Origin: Cryoendolithus antarcticus
Taxonomy: Eukaryota; Ascomycota; Dothideomycetes; Cladosporiales; Cladosporiaceae
DNA length: 64,000 bases
Direction: 5' to 3'
NCBI GenBank assembly: GCA_002077065.1
Contig: NAJO01000012.1
Coordinates: 496,001-560,000 of the forward strand
Below, one piece after another: positions 19,481-30,963 of this stretch; the first letter of the stretch is position 1; every line of letters begins with the position of its first letter. The notes beneath the pieces are model-generated. The model saw nothing but the letters and a program-made list of their open reading frames with translations, was not told the origin of the DNA and did not search any database. A program made the position numbers and the translations under genes.

Positions 19481-20836
19481 GCGTATGGTACGCTTGGCGA
19501 CCGATCATTCCCTGCGTCGACCCTTGGCATTCCTGCCCGCGGTGGACAAGACATGACACTCAATGTCCGATGTTCGCACTCGCGCCTAAACCAGCTGCTC
19601 GCGCTTGGTGATCCGAGCCCATAGCAGAACATGGAGAACGGATCACGCGTTCCACCTCCATGCAACAAGATGGGCGTGATTGAAGCACGTCAACTTGTTC
19701 GCAGCGACACCGAGACAACAGTTCGGTCGGAGCCACTGCTCTCGATTTGATCGTGTTTACCACCACAGAGGCGAGAGTAGCCAGCAGGGCCCCGAGATCA
19801 TGATGGTAGCTTATCAGGCCGCTCGATCAAGCCTGACAGCAGCACTAGGAGAAGGAAGGGAACGCGTGCAGCGAGCACGCCTGAGGACCCACAGAGCCAC
19901 GCAGACGGAGACGCCCGTACACATAGTCGTGAGAAGACCTCAAACGCACTCTTTAGCTCACTACGTGGTGTACCATCCATCGACCTGTGACCGATAGTCC
20001 GACTCCGTAATTGAATGCACGATTGTCCTTGACGATCGCACCGACTCAAGGCGTATTGCTCCGTTGATCTGTCATGGCTTACGTCCCAGTGGCCAATGGA
20101 CACGTGAAGCCGTGTTCACCGAGACTTCAAGTGTCGTATGCGATATGCGTACTCCAAGGTTCGTCTCATGATTTTTCAGTGTGCTCGTAAGCTTTGCCAG
20201 TTATCCATGTGTATTATGCTTTAACGACTTGGCAATGAAAGTCTCCATCACAATGATGATGGCGCAGCGAGGACATACGCGTCGACGGCGATCTGTGGCG
20301 GTAGCATTGAATCATGCTATCGTAGGAGATGAGAGTAGGCAGTCACTGGGGTGTATCACGATGCGAAGGTCGGACGATCAAGCGCTATGTTGTGAACATG
20401 AGAGTCACTTGGTGACGGTGAACACACCACTCGCGTGGCCTGATACGCTATCTAGTTTTCGAACGAATGTACCGTAATCAAACGCCGCACATATATACCC
20501 CTGGTGTATTTCCTCATCACTGCAACAAGCAGGATCGTAAAGCTGGCGATACCATCGTCTTGTACATATCCAGAGAGACGAGGCGAGCTTGACGCCACAG
20601 GCGCGCATCTGCCACGTGATCCAAATGAATAGTCGTGACAACGTAGCTTTCTTTCACTCCTTCGGAAGTCACCAAACCCATCGCGCAAAGTGCCAGTCTA
20701 TCAACAAGAAGTAGAACAAAGAGTGTGAAGTCCATCGAGCTCGCCAGCGGGACTAGCCGCGGCGGCACTCAATAGACAGAGAAGCGAAGTTGTGGTCGTA
20801 AACGCGTGCAGAGACAGGGAATGTCTTGCGAGGCGC
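19481..20836. other. Convergent intergenic region, no gene seen
   Basis: Between the ends of two convergent genes. Open frames on both strands lack motifs. CACGTG occurs at 20101 and near 20613. Confidence 0.5.
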
Positions 20837-21673
20837 TTAGGCGCGGGCGTGGGGGTGAGCATGGTGCTCGTGACGCTTGGCGTACGCGGTCGCAGTGGCG
20901 ACCTCGGTCACGACCTCAGTGACGACAACGACGTTGCCAGCAGCTGCGGTGGTGGTGCTGGCAATAGTAGCCAGGGTCGTGGGGGTATCAGCGACGCGCT
21001 GGCGTGTGCGCCACGACCTGCGGGAGGTGCTGGTGGTGGATGCGACCGGTGCTACAGGGGCCTCAGTGGATGTCGGGGCAGGTGCCGCGGGGGTAGTGGT
21101 GGCTACGACAACGGAAGACTCTGCGCTGGAAGCGGCGACGGTTGAAGTGGGTGTGGCGCTGTAGCCCGAGGAAGCGATCGACGACACGGAACCATCGTTC
21201 TGAGACTCGCCAGAGCAGAGAAGAACAGTAATGGTCGAGTCATCGGGGCAAGCTTGCATGCCATAGGCATCGTCGGTTGAGTAACGGTAAGCGGACTGCT
21301 TTGGCGTGCAGCTACCCTCGGCGGTGATCTCCCAGTTGCCGTTCCATGGGTTACCGTCAACCTCGCTCAGGTCGTACCAGATGGTGCCGTCGTTGTGGAA
21401 GGTGTACTCGTACTGCATGATGTGGTTGAGCGTCTGGTCGGGGGAGAGCTTGATAGACCATCCATTGCCGTTGGTCAGCTCGGTCCACTGCTGGGTGTAG
21501 GTACCGTTGGGCTCGAGGGTCTCGTCGATCTCCTGGTAGCCACCGTTGGCGGACGGAACGTTGCAGAGCTTGACCGGGTAGTTGCAGCCATTGACGACAA
21601 TGGCACTGCCGATCGCGTGTGCGAGAGGAGCGCTAGCCAAGATGGCGGAAGCGATGATGGCGTTGGAGAGCAT
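20837..21673 (-). CDS. Secreted BYS1-domain protein with Ser/Thr-rich tail
   Basis: A single exon of 278 residues. The first ~20 form a signal peptide (MLSNAIIASAILASAPLAHA). The next ~135 resemble the BYS1 family, known from the Blastomyces yeast-phase protein: GSAIVVNGCNYPVKLCNV, a middle with GNGWSIKLS, then IWYDLSEVDGNPW and paired cysteines (GSC, QAC, LLCS). A Ser/Thr/Ala/Pro-rich stretch of about 90 residues follows, probably O-glycosylated, and a short tail with a KR dibasic site and a His-rich end (HEHHAHPHA). The KR could be a Kex2 site releasing the last 13 residues. The function is unknown; extracellular location is inferred from the signal peptide. A TATA box lies 45-52 bp upstream of the ATG. 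Confidence 0.85.
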   Translation of the reverse strand: MLSNAIIASAILASAPLAHAIGSAIVVNGCNYPVKLCNVPSANGGYQEIDETLEPNGTYTQQWTELTNGNGWSIKLSPDQTLNHIMQYEYTFHNDGTIWYDLSEVDGNPWNGNWEITAEGSCTPKQSAYRYSTDDAYGMQACPDDSTITVLLCSGESQNDGSVSSIASSGYSATPTSTVAASSAESSVVVATTTPAAPAPTSTEAPVAPVASTTSTSRRSWRTRQRVADTPTTLATIASTTTAAAGNVVVVTEVVTEVATATAYAKRHEHHAHPHARA

Positions 21674-23104
21674 GACTACTAGATGAGTATTGGTGATGAT
21701 GCTTGAGTGAAGTCGTGTTTATATGTTGTCGTTAAGCGATGATCGTTCAAGCGAGGCAATTGTCGTTGCAGGCGTTAAATGCGGTGGTCAAGTGAGTGAT
21801 GACTGTAGCTTCTCAGATTGAGAGTGTGATTGCAGGCAGTGGAAAGAGTGATACTGCACAGCAGTTAAACGATGAACGATGCGATAGAGAGTGATAGCGA
21901 GAGAATGAGGAAAGGCTGGGTGCGACGAAAGAGGATTATCAACGACCGAACTCAACCGCGTCCGTCGAGCATCCCCGTCAAACTGCCAACGGCCTGCAGA
22001 GTGGACCCGGGTGGGTGGGTAAGGAAACGTGACGGCCAGGAGGCCGAGCAAATCAAAGCCTAGCGCGCCAGATGCCGGTCAATCACAGCTCAGCCTTACC
22101 CAAACGTTGGAGACGCGGCAGACACTGTGCAAGAAAAATCTGCAGGCGGCTGCAGTTGTAGCGGGATAAGCGGGTTCCTGGAACACTAGACATGTCGTTG
22201 GAGCTCAAGGTTCAGGAACGAGAACAACCGCGAGCCGCCATTTGCTGCATCGGCGGCAGCTGGGTCGGCGCCGGCCAGGGGCACCTTCTGGCCACATGCG
22301 ATGCGTTGCGATGCGTTGGCATTGGAAACGTCGTCAGCTTCCAGCCACACACTTTGCCTCGACTCCTGCCCGATCGGGATACGATTATTGCGAATATGTG
22401 GAGTCGTGTTGTCAAGGCTGCTGTGAGAGATCGCGTAGCCATTCACCCTGCTGTGCTGTCAACGTACCCTGCACACCAATGTCAGCTCAATCCCAACATG
22501 ACCAGGCCCAGATGCGGACTTCGGACATCCAGCCACGTCGGGAACTTTGCCGCATCCTGAGGAAATCCTCTGCCCGTCTCCGAGCACCTGACGTCGCAGT
22601 GCATGATTGGAGGGCGGGCCGCAAATCAACCAGTATTCGCAAGACGCGCAATCTGACCGGATAAAAAATCGTGCAGGATGGCGATTGGTGAGACACTGCA
22701 GTAAGCGAGACGCTGACGGACCACGTCGCCGTGCAGCAAAGCCCTTGCATCTCCATTGTCGCAGCGCAGGTTCGTGATACTTCAAAGTGAAGATGAGATG
22801 TTTCGTGCATTGTTGGCCGAGGTGGCAGAGTTTTGGTGAACCAGCGCCAAGTTCGCAGCCTGAGAACAATGGTGCCTGAGGCTGGAGCTCTGATATGAAG
22901 GAGACCGCGGTGCTATTAGTACCAAATTACGTATGATGAAGGATCGCGTGAGCCAGGCTCGTCTAGTCGTTACTGGAAGTTGCTTCGCAGCGGCTCACGG
23001 CATCACAAGGCCCCCCAAGTGAATTACGGATCTCATCGATAGGCACACAAGCACCAGCAAGGCGATCGCAAGTCAGATCGATAGCAGATGCATGTCTCAC
23101 TACG
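21674..23104. other. Intergenic, no gene seen
   Basis: Upstream of the BYS1-like gene and downstream of the MFS gene. It contains the BYS1 TATA box and a doubled GCGATGCGTT near 22297. Open frames of up to 140 codons have no motifs. Confidence 0.5.
21718..21725 (-). promoter_or_regulatory. TATA box of the BYS1-like gene
   Basis: CATATAAA on the minus strand, 45-52 bp before the ATG, is close to the usual spacing for strongly regulated fungal genes. Confidence 0.5.
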
Positions 23105-25577
23105 CTACCTCTCCCCAGCCTCAACGCGCCTCACAACAGTATGTTGCCAGGGCGATCCAGCTTTCTCGACATCTCTCGGCGTGGCTGGACTTGCTCCTGC
23201 CCCCAATAACGGCGGCGGCCCCATGGGCACTGACCCCGGCGGACCTCCTCGGAGAGGGAATTTCGGCACAAATCTACTCATTTTCCTTATCCTAGCACCG
23301 TAAATGAAGAATAGCAACGGCACTGGCATCAAGCCGACGGCGATGAAGCCGAGCACCGATGTTGCCCACTTCACGCCTAGACCGTAGTACACGTAGGAGG
23401 CTGGTTGAGATATCAGTGACTGCATGAGGTTGGCAAGGTGATCGGATTACTGACCAAACATCGGAAATCCAGCACCGAACAGAGAGCGCACGAACTGTGA
23501 TCTGGTCAGTCGAGGTCTGAAGCGCGAGGTGGGCGAAGTGTCGGGTGCTTACGGTATTTCCAGCAAGTGCAGAGTTGGCGTGCATCATGTACACGTCAAT
23601 GATGTAGTTTAGCCCTTGGAGGAAGATGAGTACGATTCCTGTTGTCGATGTCAAATTGCTTCGCTATTTTGCTTGTTCGTTTACTATCTTACCTGTTCCC
23701 GCGGGCAAGCCTGACATGATTTGAGGCACTGGCATTAGGTCCGGCGAAGACGTCCAGGCAAACCAGAAGAGTCCGACTGGCAGCGCTACAGCACCCACGG
23801 CCATTGGCAACAGGCGCTCCTCCGGCGGCAGGCGACCAGTATGCTGCATGATCCGTGCAAATCGCAACTTTGTGAAGGCGAAGTTGATCATACCTGCGAC
23901 CACCACACCCATCGCCACGGCAGCGAACGGCAGACTTGCGATAGCTGGACCCCAGTGTCGCTCTCCTTCATACGAGATGGGAAATGCCACGAAGAACAGG
24001 TACAGAAGACCGTAGATGAAGCTCATGTAGATCGTGACCAGCAGCAAGATGGGCTCCATGGCCAGCATCATGAACGGCTTCGAAAGATATTTTGACAAGA
24101 TCGCCTTCAGATCGATCTCGTGCTCCTCTGCAGGGGCGTGCAGCGCCCAATTCTTCGTCTCCAAGCGCAGCGCCCTCGCGCGGCGCTTGAGCAGCACTGG
24201 ACCGAATGACTCAGGATAGACAAACCAGAAGAGCAGCCCACACACCCCACTGATCATGAGCGTGACCCAGCTTGTCCATCGTAACCCCAACATCGGCGCT
24301 TCTGACAGGAACGCACCGACTATGGGCCCCATCGTGGGACCAAGAAATACTGCACAAGCAAAGACTGAAGCTGCCATGCCGCGTGAGATGGGATCCCAGA
24401 AATCAGCCAGAGCGCCGCCTACTACTGACAGCGGTGCGCAGCCAAAGAAGCCAGCCAGAAATCGACACGCGAACAACGTGGGCAGGTTTTGCGCCACAGC
24501 TACCGGGACCTGAAAGATCGCGAAGACGGTGAAGCCGATCGTCAGAGGAGTTTTGCGGCCATACAGTTCTGACATCGGACCCCAGAGTATTGGACCGAAA
24601 GCGAAGCCTAGTACGAAGAGCGTAGTTGGAAGCAGCATGACTTCTCGTGATGTATGGAATTCCTTTGCCGCTGGGACAGTCCCGGCGCTGAAGACTGACG
24701 AGGCGAAGGTCACGCAGAAGGTGACCAAGGCGAGGACGATAGTGCAGGCCCACTTCTTGCTTCGAGGCCAGTTCATTGGATTACCCGGATCATCTGGTCC
24801 TCGCCACACCACCAGAAGAGGATCTGGCGGGCCAGAAGGCGGTCCTCCGAAGGGACGGCCGCCGAACGGTGGTCCACCAGTAGCTCCAACTGGCCCTGGC
24901 GACACCTTGTGCGCTTTCGAGTTTGGAGACCCCGACTCAGGCGTCTCTGGCTCCTTCTTCTCTTCTGTCAAGGTCTCTACGCTCCAGCCTTGCCCTGAAC
25001 GTGCAAATTGCGGCTGCGGAGGCATTTGTGGCAACGCCGAGATGTACTTGGACTTGGTTCGACGGTACGTATGTGCTCGCGTATAAGAGCTGCGGTGGTC
25101 GACCAGTGGTTGTCGCGGGTCCTGAGTCTCCTCAGGATCACTCGGCTTGGAGCGAAATAACGATGACCTTGAACGACGACTTCGACGTCGCGCAGGGTCA
25201 GGAGTCTGCACGATCGTGTCATCACCTTCTGTCAATGTCTTGCCAACTCTGCCCTCCAGGTTGGTAAGGCTCGCCAGCAATTGCCTGCTCCTTGCAAAGT
25301 CATCCCACTCGCCCGTCGTCATCAGACTTGCATGCTTGGTGTGTATCGACGAAGACTCCAGTGGCATACTTGAGCGAGCTCCACTCGGCGGTGGTCTCTC
25401 AGAACGCATGAAAGCTCTCTTGGTCCAATGTGGCAGCTGTGTCTGCTCGTCTAGAGCATCCTGCCTGGCCTCTTCCAGCTGGGCGAGAGTGAGTGGCTCG
25501 TAGAAGGGGATGGGGTTCAGGATGGCTGTCAGTCGGGAGCCAGCGCTGTCCCTCTTAGTGGGTCGTAGATCCGCCAT
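23105..25577 (-). CDS. MFS drug/polyamine exporter (DHA1 family) with long N-terminal extension
   Basis: A plasma-membrane proton antiporter of the Tpo1/DHA1 type, 768 residues. Exons are 23693-25577, 23553-23638, 23455-23494 and 23105-23400, with introns of 54, 58 and 54 nt, all GT-AG and frame-preserving. The transporter core starts with NPMNWPRSKKW before TM1, carries the TM2-3 loop ELYGRKTPL and shows about twelve hydrophobic segments, ending after FIYGARIRKMSRFVPKF. The first ~270 residues are cytosolic, basic and Ser-rich, and end in Gly-Pro-Phe repeats (GGPPFGGRPFGGPPSGPP), much longer than in most DHA1 exporters. The C-terminal tail also has GP-rich stretches. The substrate cannot be read from sequence; polyamines and xenobiotics are typical for the family. 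Confidence 0.92.
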
Positions 25578-26374
25578 TGCTTGCGATGATCACGGATTGG
25601 CTGGCACTCTACCAGTTGATCAGTAGTAGTATCGTTGTGGTAAGCAGGCTGGGATACAACAATTGCGAAGTCTATGAACGGGAGATCAATAACTCAAGAA
25701 ACGCCGCCGGCGCTGGCGACTCCAGCCACGTCGATGCCATCGCCATGGCAGTTCAGCAAGCCAATTTGCTTTTGCATTCCGAGATCAGCATCCTTATCGC
25801 CGCTCCTTTTCCATAGCTGGCCGTGTTTCCACACCCGCCATGCCATTGCGTATGTGCCTATCGGCGGCAGGCGTGCGTATTCTCAGTAGTCTATCTGAAG
25901 GCCACCCCGATTGCCTACCTTGGAGGTGCGGCACGCCATCAAAAGCGTTGGTAACGCTTTTCGGGGCATTTGTGCTGCAAGCCATGAACCTAACGTTATC
26001 GAACTCAATCCGGTCCGTCTGTGCCTGACGTGAAGGATGGACGAAGAAGTCAGTCAATTGGAGGACGTAGTGATGCAGTCTTCGAGGAGTGTGTGGGCTC
26101 ATACAGAGTATGAAGCGCACTCTGTTTATTGTTTACAGAATGCTGCAAGGAAAGTGAATATCTGTTGATTTGGTACCTGAGGTCCCCTAAGCCGTTGTGC
26201 TACCGCATGCGGTCAGTGCAATACCGATAGTCCAAAGCTTCTCGCCACTTGGCGCGGACCCTCAACCACTCTAGCTGCGTGAGCCACATGCCGAACGTAA
26301 GCAACATGCATCTCTACACGGAGGGGAAAAGTACAGCGATCGCCTCTTACCCTCCACATCACCACACCGCCCGC
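25578..26374. other. Intergenic with a perfect inverted repeat
   Basis: The upstream region of the MFS gene and the 3' flank of the GNAT gene. A 9-bp perfect dyad lies at 25941-25961. I see no gene. Confidence 0.5.
25941..25961. repeat. Perfect inverted repeat, 9-bp arms
   Basis: AAAAGCGTT, a 3-nt spacer GGT, then AACGCTTTT. About 365 bp upstream of the MFS start codon, so it could be a dimeric transcription-factor site or an RNA hairpin. The role is unknown. Confidence 0.7.
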
Positions 26375-27016
26375 TCACCCCTCCAAACCGGGTCTCACCA
26401 TCCCATACATCCCCTCATCCTCCCAAACTCCCAGCTTTAGTCCACTCTTCTTCCTCAAGCCCTCATACTCGAACCCAGCCTTCTCCATCACCCTCCCACT
26501 CCCAACATTGCGCCTGAAGTGGAAGGAATTGATTCTCCCCAGAATTTCCCAGGTCTCCCAAGTCCACTCTATGAAAGCCTTCACAAGCCGAGTCATGTAG
26601 CCCTTCCCCCAATGCTCCTCGGCCAGCCAGTACCCCAGCGTAGCACTCCGTCGGTAGCAGGCTCTGCCGAAGATCAGGCCTACGCCGCCGCAGGCTTTGC
26701 CGTCCACGACGATTGCATAGTGGCACGGGATTGATGGACCAGAGGAGGTTCTCGTGTTGTCATCATATGGGCCAGAGGGTACGAGCTCAGATTGAACGTA
26801 TTCGTACCAGTTGTCCGCGTCTGCGAGGGTGTAGGGCTGCGGGATGCCGTCCAGCATGTTGCGCCAGACGTTGGGATTGTTCAGAGCAGGCGCTGCAGAA
26901 TCACGATCGGATTTGCGCCAGCGGCGAATCTGGAGGTTCGGCGAGACGTGAACAATGACATCCTCAGCCTGGTCAGACTGAGCCTGGGTAGACTCTAGAC
27001 ATGATGTTGCAGCCAT
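26375..27016 (-). CDS. GNAT-family N-acetyltransferase, RimJ/RimL-like
   Basis: A single exon of 213 residues, a usual length for this group. The acetyl-CoA binding region is visible as LGYWLAEEHWGKGYMTRLV, with the W-G-K-G-Y/M loop that holds the pyrophosphate. The first strand is LQIRRWRKSD, and GGVGLIFG forms the beta-4 strand. NSFHFRRNVGSGRVMEKAGFEYEG is the C-terminal motif B typical of RimJ-type enzymes. These transfer an acetyl group from acetyl-CoA to protein N termini or small amines; the substrate here is unknown. No signal peptide or membrane segment is present, so it is probably cytosolic. Confidence 0.9.
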   Translation of the reverse strand: MAATSCLESTQAQSDQAEDVIVHVSPNLQIRRWRKSDRDSAAPALNNPNVWRNMLDGIPQPYTLADADNWYEYVQSELVPSGPYDDNTRTSSGPSIPCHYAIVVDGKACGGVGLIFGRACYRRSATLGYWLAEEHWGKGYMTRLVKAFIEWTWETWEILGRINSFHFRRNVGSGRVMEKAGFEYEGLRKKSGLKLGVWEDEGMYGMVRPGLEG

Positions 27017-27997
27017 ATCCGCTGCCGAGCGTCAGGCAGTAGCAGAGACGACCCCGAGGAGAGGCAATGATCAGGGTACTCAATGTTGTCTACTTGTGCT
27101 ATGTAGCAGATCTGGGACGAGGCAACCGTAGATGCTGTTTGCGCGAAGTGATGTGAATGTAAAAGTGCATGATTGACTCATCTGGTATGGTTACATTGGA
27201 GGAAGGATCCACCAACAGAGCTAGCGCTGCAGCAGCGGTGTCTAGTTGTGGGAGCTACGTTGACCTGGAGTATCAACATGGTGAGTCGTTGAGCGGTGGT
27301 CCACCTTTTCTGTCACTCGCGTGCCGCGCTTCATTCGAGTTGTGTTGAGAGCGCTCAATCGAGACGTGTACAAAATGCCCGATGCGACCATGCCTTGCTG
27401 TAGCCACGGCCGACACTAAGCTGGCGAAGCTGGTGCATGGGCACTTGCGGACTGCATCAACTCGATTGAAGTAGAGAGCGCGTTAGAAGCCTGCAACCAG
27501 TTCAGTGGCAAGACGCTCATATTGTGCAGCGCATCAAACGCCCTCAGTGAAGCGGAAATGTAGGCAAAGCTATGGTTTTTCCCAACCTTCAACGCCCGAC
27601 GGGCTCAGGAAACGATCAGGAATATAGCGCCTGGACAGCGTGAAGCCGAGCTCACGAAGAGCTCAAGACCTCGCGCCGCCGCATTTGATCTCAAATCTGT
27701 CGACCAGAACGTCCTCAGGAAAGTGTCAGGGCTCTATATGGCGTCGAACTGTCGCGACAATCGACCGACAGTACCCGGAGGCACGCCAGGATCGCCGGAC
27801 ACAGATGTTTGTTGTATCGAAAGGAAGACTTTGGTGAAGCTGGAAAAGTTCTCGAGTACGGAGGTGCTGCGGGCCGATATATTCTCCGCATGAAACTCTT
27901 GGCACGGATTTTGCAGCGCACCGTGGGCGAACGTCGAGATTGGAGACTTCATGACTTCTTTTCCACCTCAGTCCTTGCATCAACAAGCTCAGCAAAG
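27017..27997. other. Divergent intergenic region upstream of RPL3
   Basis: Shared upstream region of the GNAT gene (leftward) and RPL3 (rightward). The last ~190 bp are open in the RPL3 frame but lack an upstream family-like N terminus. I see no gene. Confidence 0.5.
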
Positions 27998-29362
27998 ATG
28001 TCGCACAGGAAGTTCGAAGCGCCTCGCCATGGCTCATTGGCTTTCCTGCCCAGGAAGCGCGCCGCCCGTCACCGCGGCAAGGTGAAGAGGTATGCAGACA
28101 TCGCTCATTCGCAGCCGCTATGCACCATGAAAGGAAGAGCAGATACTGACCACAAGCAATCCAGCTTCCCCAAGGATGACCCCAAGAAGGCCGTCCACCT
28201 CACCGCCATGATGGGCTACAAGGCTGGCATGACCACCATCGTCCGCGACCTCGACCGCCCCGGTGCGAAGCTGCACAAGAAGGAGATCGTCGAGGCTGCC
28301 ACAGTCATCGAAACTCCTCCGGTACGAGACTTGGCGCCAATACCATATATGGCATGCGCTGATCCGTACACTCATAACAGATGGTCGTTATCGGCATGGT
28401 CGGATACATCGAGACTCCCCGCGGTTTGCGCTCATTGACCACCGTCTGGGCCGAGCACTTGAGCGATGAGGTCAAGCGCCGATTCTACAAGAACTGGTAC
28501 AAGAGCAAGAAGAAGGCCTTCACCAAGTACGCCAAGAAGCACGCAGAGGAGAACGGCAAGAACATCACCCGCGAGCTCGAGCGTATCAAGAAGTACGCCA
28601 CCGTCGTCCGCGTTCTCGCCCACACCCAGATCAGCAAGACGCCTCTCAAGCAGAAGAAGGCACATCTCATGGAGATCCAGGTCAACGGTGGCTCCATCGC
28701 TGACAAGGTCGAGTTCGGCAATGGCCTCTTCGAGAAGCCCGTCGACATCAGCTCCGTCTTCGAGCAGGACGAGATGATCGACTGTATCGCTGTCACCAAG
28801 GGTGATGGTTACGCTGGTGTTACGAGCCGTTGGGGTACGAAGAAGCTGCCTCGCAAGACGCACAAGGGTCTCCGTAAGGTCGCTTGTATCGGTGCCTGGC
28901 ATCCGTCGCACGTGCAATGGACTGTTGCTCGTGCCGGTCAGAAGGGTTACCATCATCGTACCTCCGTCAACCACAAGATCTACCGCATTGGCAAGGGTAC
29001 TGACGAGGGTAACGCCTCGACCGACTTCGACGTCAGCAAGAAGACCATAACTCCGTAGGTTCTTGCATTCTTGTCTCGAGATGTACGCATACTAACAATA
29101 TCGCAGTCTCGGTGGCTTCGTCCGCTACGGTGAGGTCAAGAACGACTTCGTCCTCCTCAAGGGCTCCGTACCCGGTGTCAAGAAGCGTGTCATGACGCTC
29201 CGCAAATCCATGTTCATCCACACATCCCGCCGCTCGCTCGAGAAGGTCGACCTCAAATGGATCGACACCTCCAGCAAGTTCGGTCACGGTGCTTACCAGA
29301 CACCCGCAGAGAAGAGGCAATTCCTCGGCACGCTCAAGAAGGACCTCGCGCCTGCTGCCTAG
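27998..29362 (+). CDS. RPL3: 60S ribosomal protein L3 (uL3)
   Basis: A core protein of the large ribosomal subunit near the peptidyl-transferase centre. Exons are 27998-28089, 28165-28321, 28381-29054 and 29107-29362, giving 392 residues against 387 in yeast. Introns of 75, 59 and 52 nt are GT-AG with frame preserved. The sequence is diagnostic: [21 protein letters not shown] at the start, [37 protein letters not shown], and [21 protein letters not shown] with [17 protein letters not shown]. That last segment contains the histidine whose counterpart is methylated in yeast. The end is GTLKKDL. The start at MSHRKFEAP is fixed by conservation. Confidence 0.98.
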
Positions 29363-30051
29363 ATGCTGGGTTGTTTGCTGTGCTCAGGGATTCTTGGTGT
29401 CGGAGTCGTGGCATGGCTGGGCTGCAGTACTTAGTGCAAGTAGTGTGGCCAAGAGCAAGACTCATTTCAAACTCTCATCATCGATGTTGTGCTTCGACGC
29501 TCCATGGGGTCTCGTAACCGCCAAGTGTTGCTGCTGACTGATCCAATCTCCCTCCAGCGGGTCTCTATGCTATTGCTCCTAGTGACTGAATGCTCACCAC
29601 GGTCGCCTCGGACAAGAAGTCTTGTCAGTCACACCTTGATGAAATGCTCGAGCTCAATATCACGATTAACGGATGTCTTAAGTGCCGGATGCCGTCAGTC
29701 TCCGCCGCCGAGGACTCAGCAGCCCTATCACACTATAACATACTTTTCAAAACCTTCTCATGTGTCTCTCCTGTATCATCTCGCACTCTTTGCGATTGTA
29801 TCAAATCGTGAACTCTCTCCCAGCATTGACGTCTCAAGGGCTAGACCTTCAGCCTTGGCACTATCGGAAGGCTTGCCCGTGAGACCGACGACACTTCAAT
29901 CTCAATGCACCCTCGCGGCTATACACCCTCCGTTGCATCATACACGGCATGGTGCAGAATATAAGACGTAAGATGAGGTAAGTCCGGTAGGTGAAGATCG
30001 AGCGTCTCTCCAGTCTCTCTGCTCTACCGCTCTTTTCATTGATCGCCCAGC
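29363..30051. other. Intergenic between RPL3 and the GH131 gene
   Basis: The RPL3 3' flank and the GH131 promoter, with TATAAG at 29960-29965 and a CT-rich leader. I see no other gene. Confidence 0.5.
29960..29965 (+). promoter_or_regulatory. TATA-like box of the GH131 gene
   Basis: TATAAG about 90 bp upstream of the ATG, followed by pyrimidine-rich sequence. It is assigned by position. Confidence 0.35.
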
Positions 30052-30963
30052 ATGCTCTCCCACCTCACCACCACCCTCTCCCTGCTCTCCCTCGCCTCAG
30101 CCCTCCCTTCTACCCTCTCCCACCAGAAGTCCCCCTCCATCCCTCTAGTCTTCGATGGACGCGTACCTAAGGCCGCTACGGGTGCGACGTTCGACGCCGG
30201 CCTCCTGCCCTACAATGCAAAGTACGATCTCGGCGCAAACCTAACCTGGTCAGACGTCCTGCTGTTCCCCAAGGTGCAGACCTCACTCTTCGACAACTCC
30301 TCCACCAAAGCCGTAGAAGTCACCATCGACGACCGCGCGATCTTTACACCCTCGCCGACGAACGTGCAAGCGGGTTTCAGGAGGAACGAGCTCCTCCCGC
30401 AGCCCGCGAATGCCACCTACGCCACAACTGGAATCAAGACGCTGCATTTCAGTCTGCAGCCTGACAGCCACAGAAGACTAAATTATAGTCATGAGTACCA
30501 GCTCGTCTGGCTGGAGTCGCAGGACTACTCCGCTGATCAGTTCTCCCTGAATGTCGGGACCATCTTCGGGACTAAAGAAGCGCATCCGAAGCGCCTCCAG
30601 CTCCGCGGTACTTCCAACGCGAGCCCGCAGCAGACTCTCTGGTCCGCGCCCTTCGATGAGGGAGTCTGGCACAATCTGGCGCTGGTGCTGGACTTCAACA
30701 AGAATGCGTTGAAAGTGTACTACTCGAAGGAGTGCGAGAAGTTGGAGGCTGTGACGGGTTTTATCTCAAACGATCTGTCGAATCTTGGACAGTACCACTT
30801 CGGTATCTTGAAGAAGCCGACTGGACAAAACCTTACGGATATCACGAGGCAGGGTTTCCAGGGGAAAGGGATACATGAGGGGATTGTGTATGGGGGAATA
30901 CTGGAGGAGGACTCGAAGGGCGGGAGCTTGAGCGTGGCACCAGGAAAGGCTGTGAAGTACTAG
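30052..30963 (+). CDS. Secreted glycoside hydrolase family 131 beta-glucanase
   Basis: A single exon of 303 residues. A signal peptide covers about residues 1-18 (MLSHLTTTLSLLSLASAL). The mature part matches GH131, a fungal family acting on beta-1,3/1,6- and beta-1,4-glucans: FDGRVPKAATGATFD, LTWSDVLLFP, KAVEVTIDD, QAGFRRNEL, KTLHFSLQPD, LNYSHEYQLVW, GVWHNLALVLDFN, YHFGILKKPTG and GIHEGIVYGGILEEDS. Several N-glycosylation sites (NLT, NSS, NAT, NYS) fit secretion. GH131 enzymes are typical of plant-associated fungi and act on plant or fungal walls. No carbohydrate-binding module is attached. Confidence 0.93.
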   Translation: MLSHLTTTLSLLSLASALPSTLSHQKSPSIPLVFDGRVPKAATGATFDAGLLPYNAKYDLGANLTWSDVLLFPKVQTSLFDNSSTKAVEVTIDDRAIFTPSPTNVQAGFRRNELLPQPANATYATTGIKTLHFSLQPDSHRRLNYSHEYQLVWLESQDYSADQFSLNVGTIFGTKEAHPKRLQLRGTSNASPQQTLWSAPFDEGVWHNLALVLDFNKNALKVYYSKECEKLEAVTGFISNDLSNLGQYHFGILKKPTGQNLTDITRQGFQGKGIHEGIVYGGILEEDSKGGSLSVAPGKAVKY

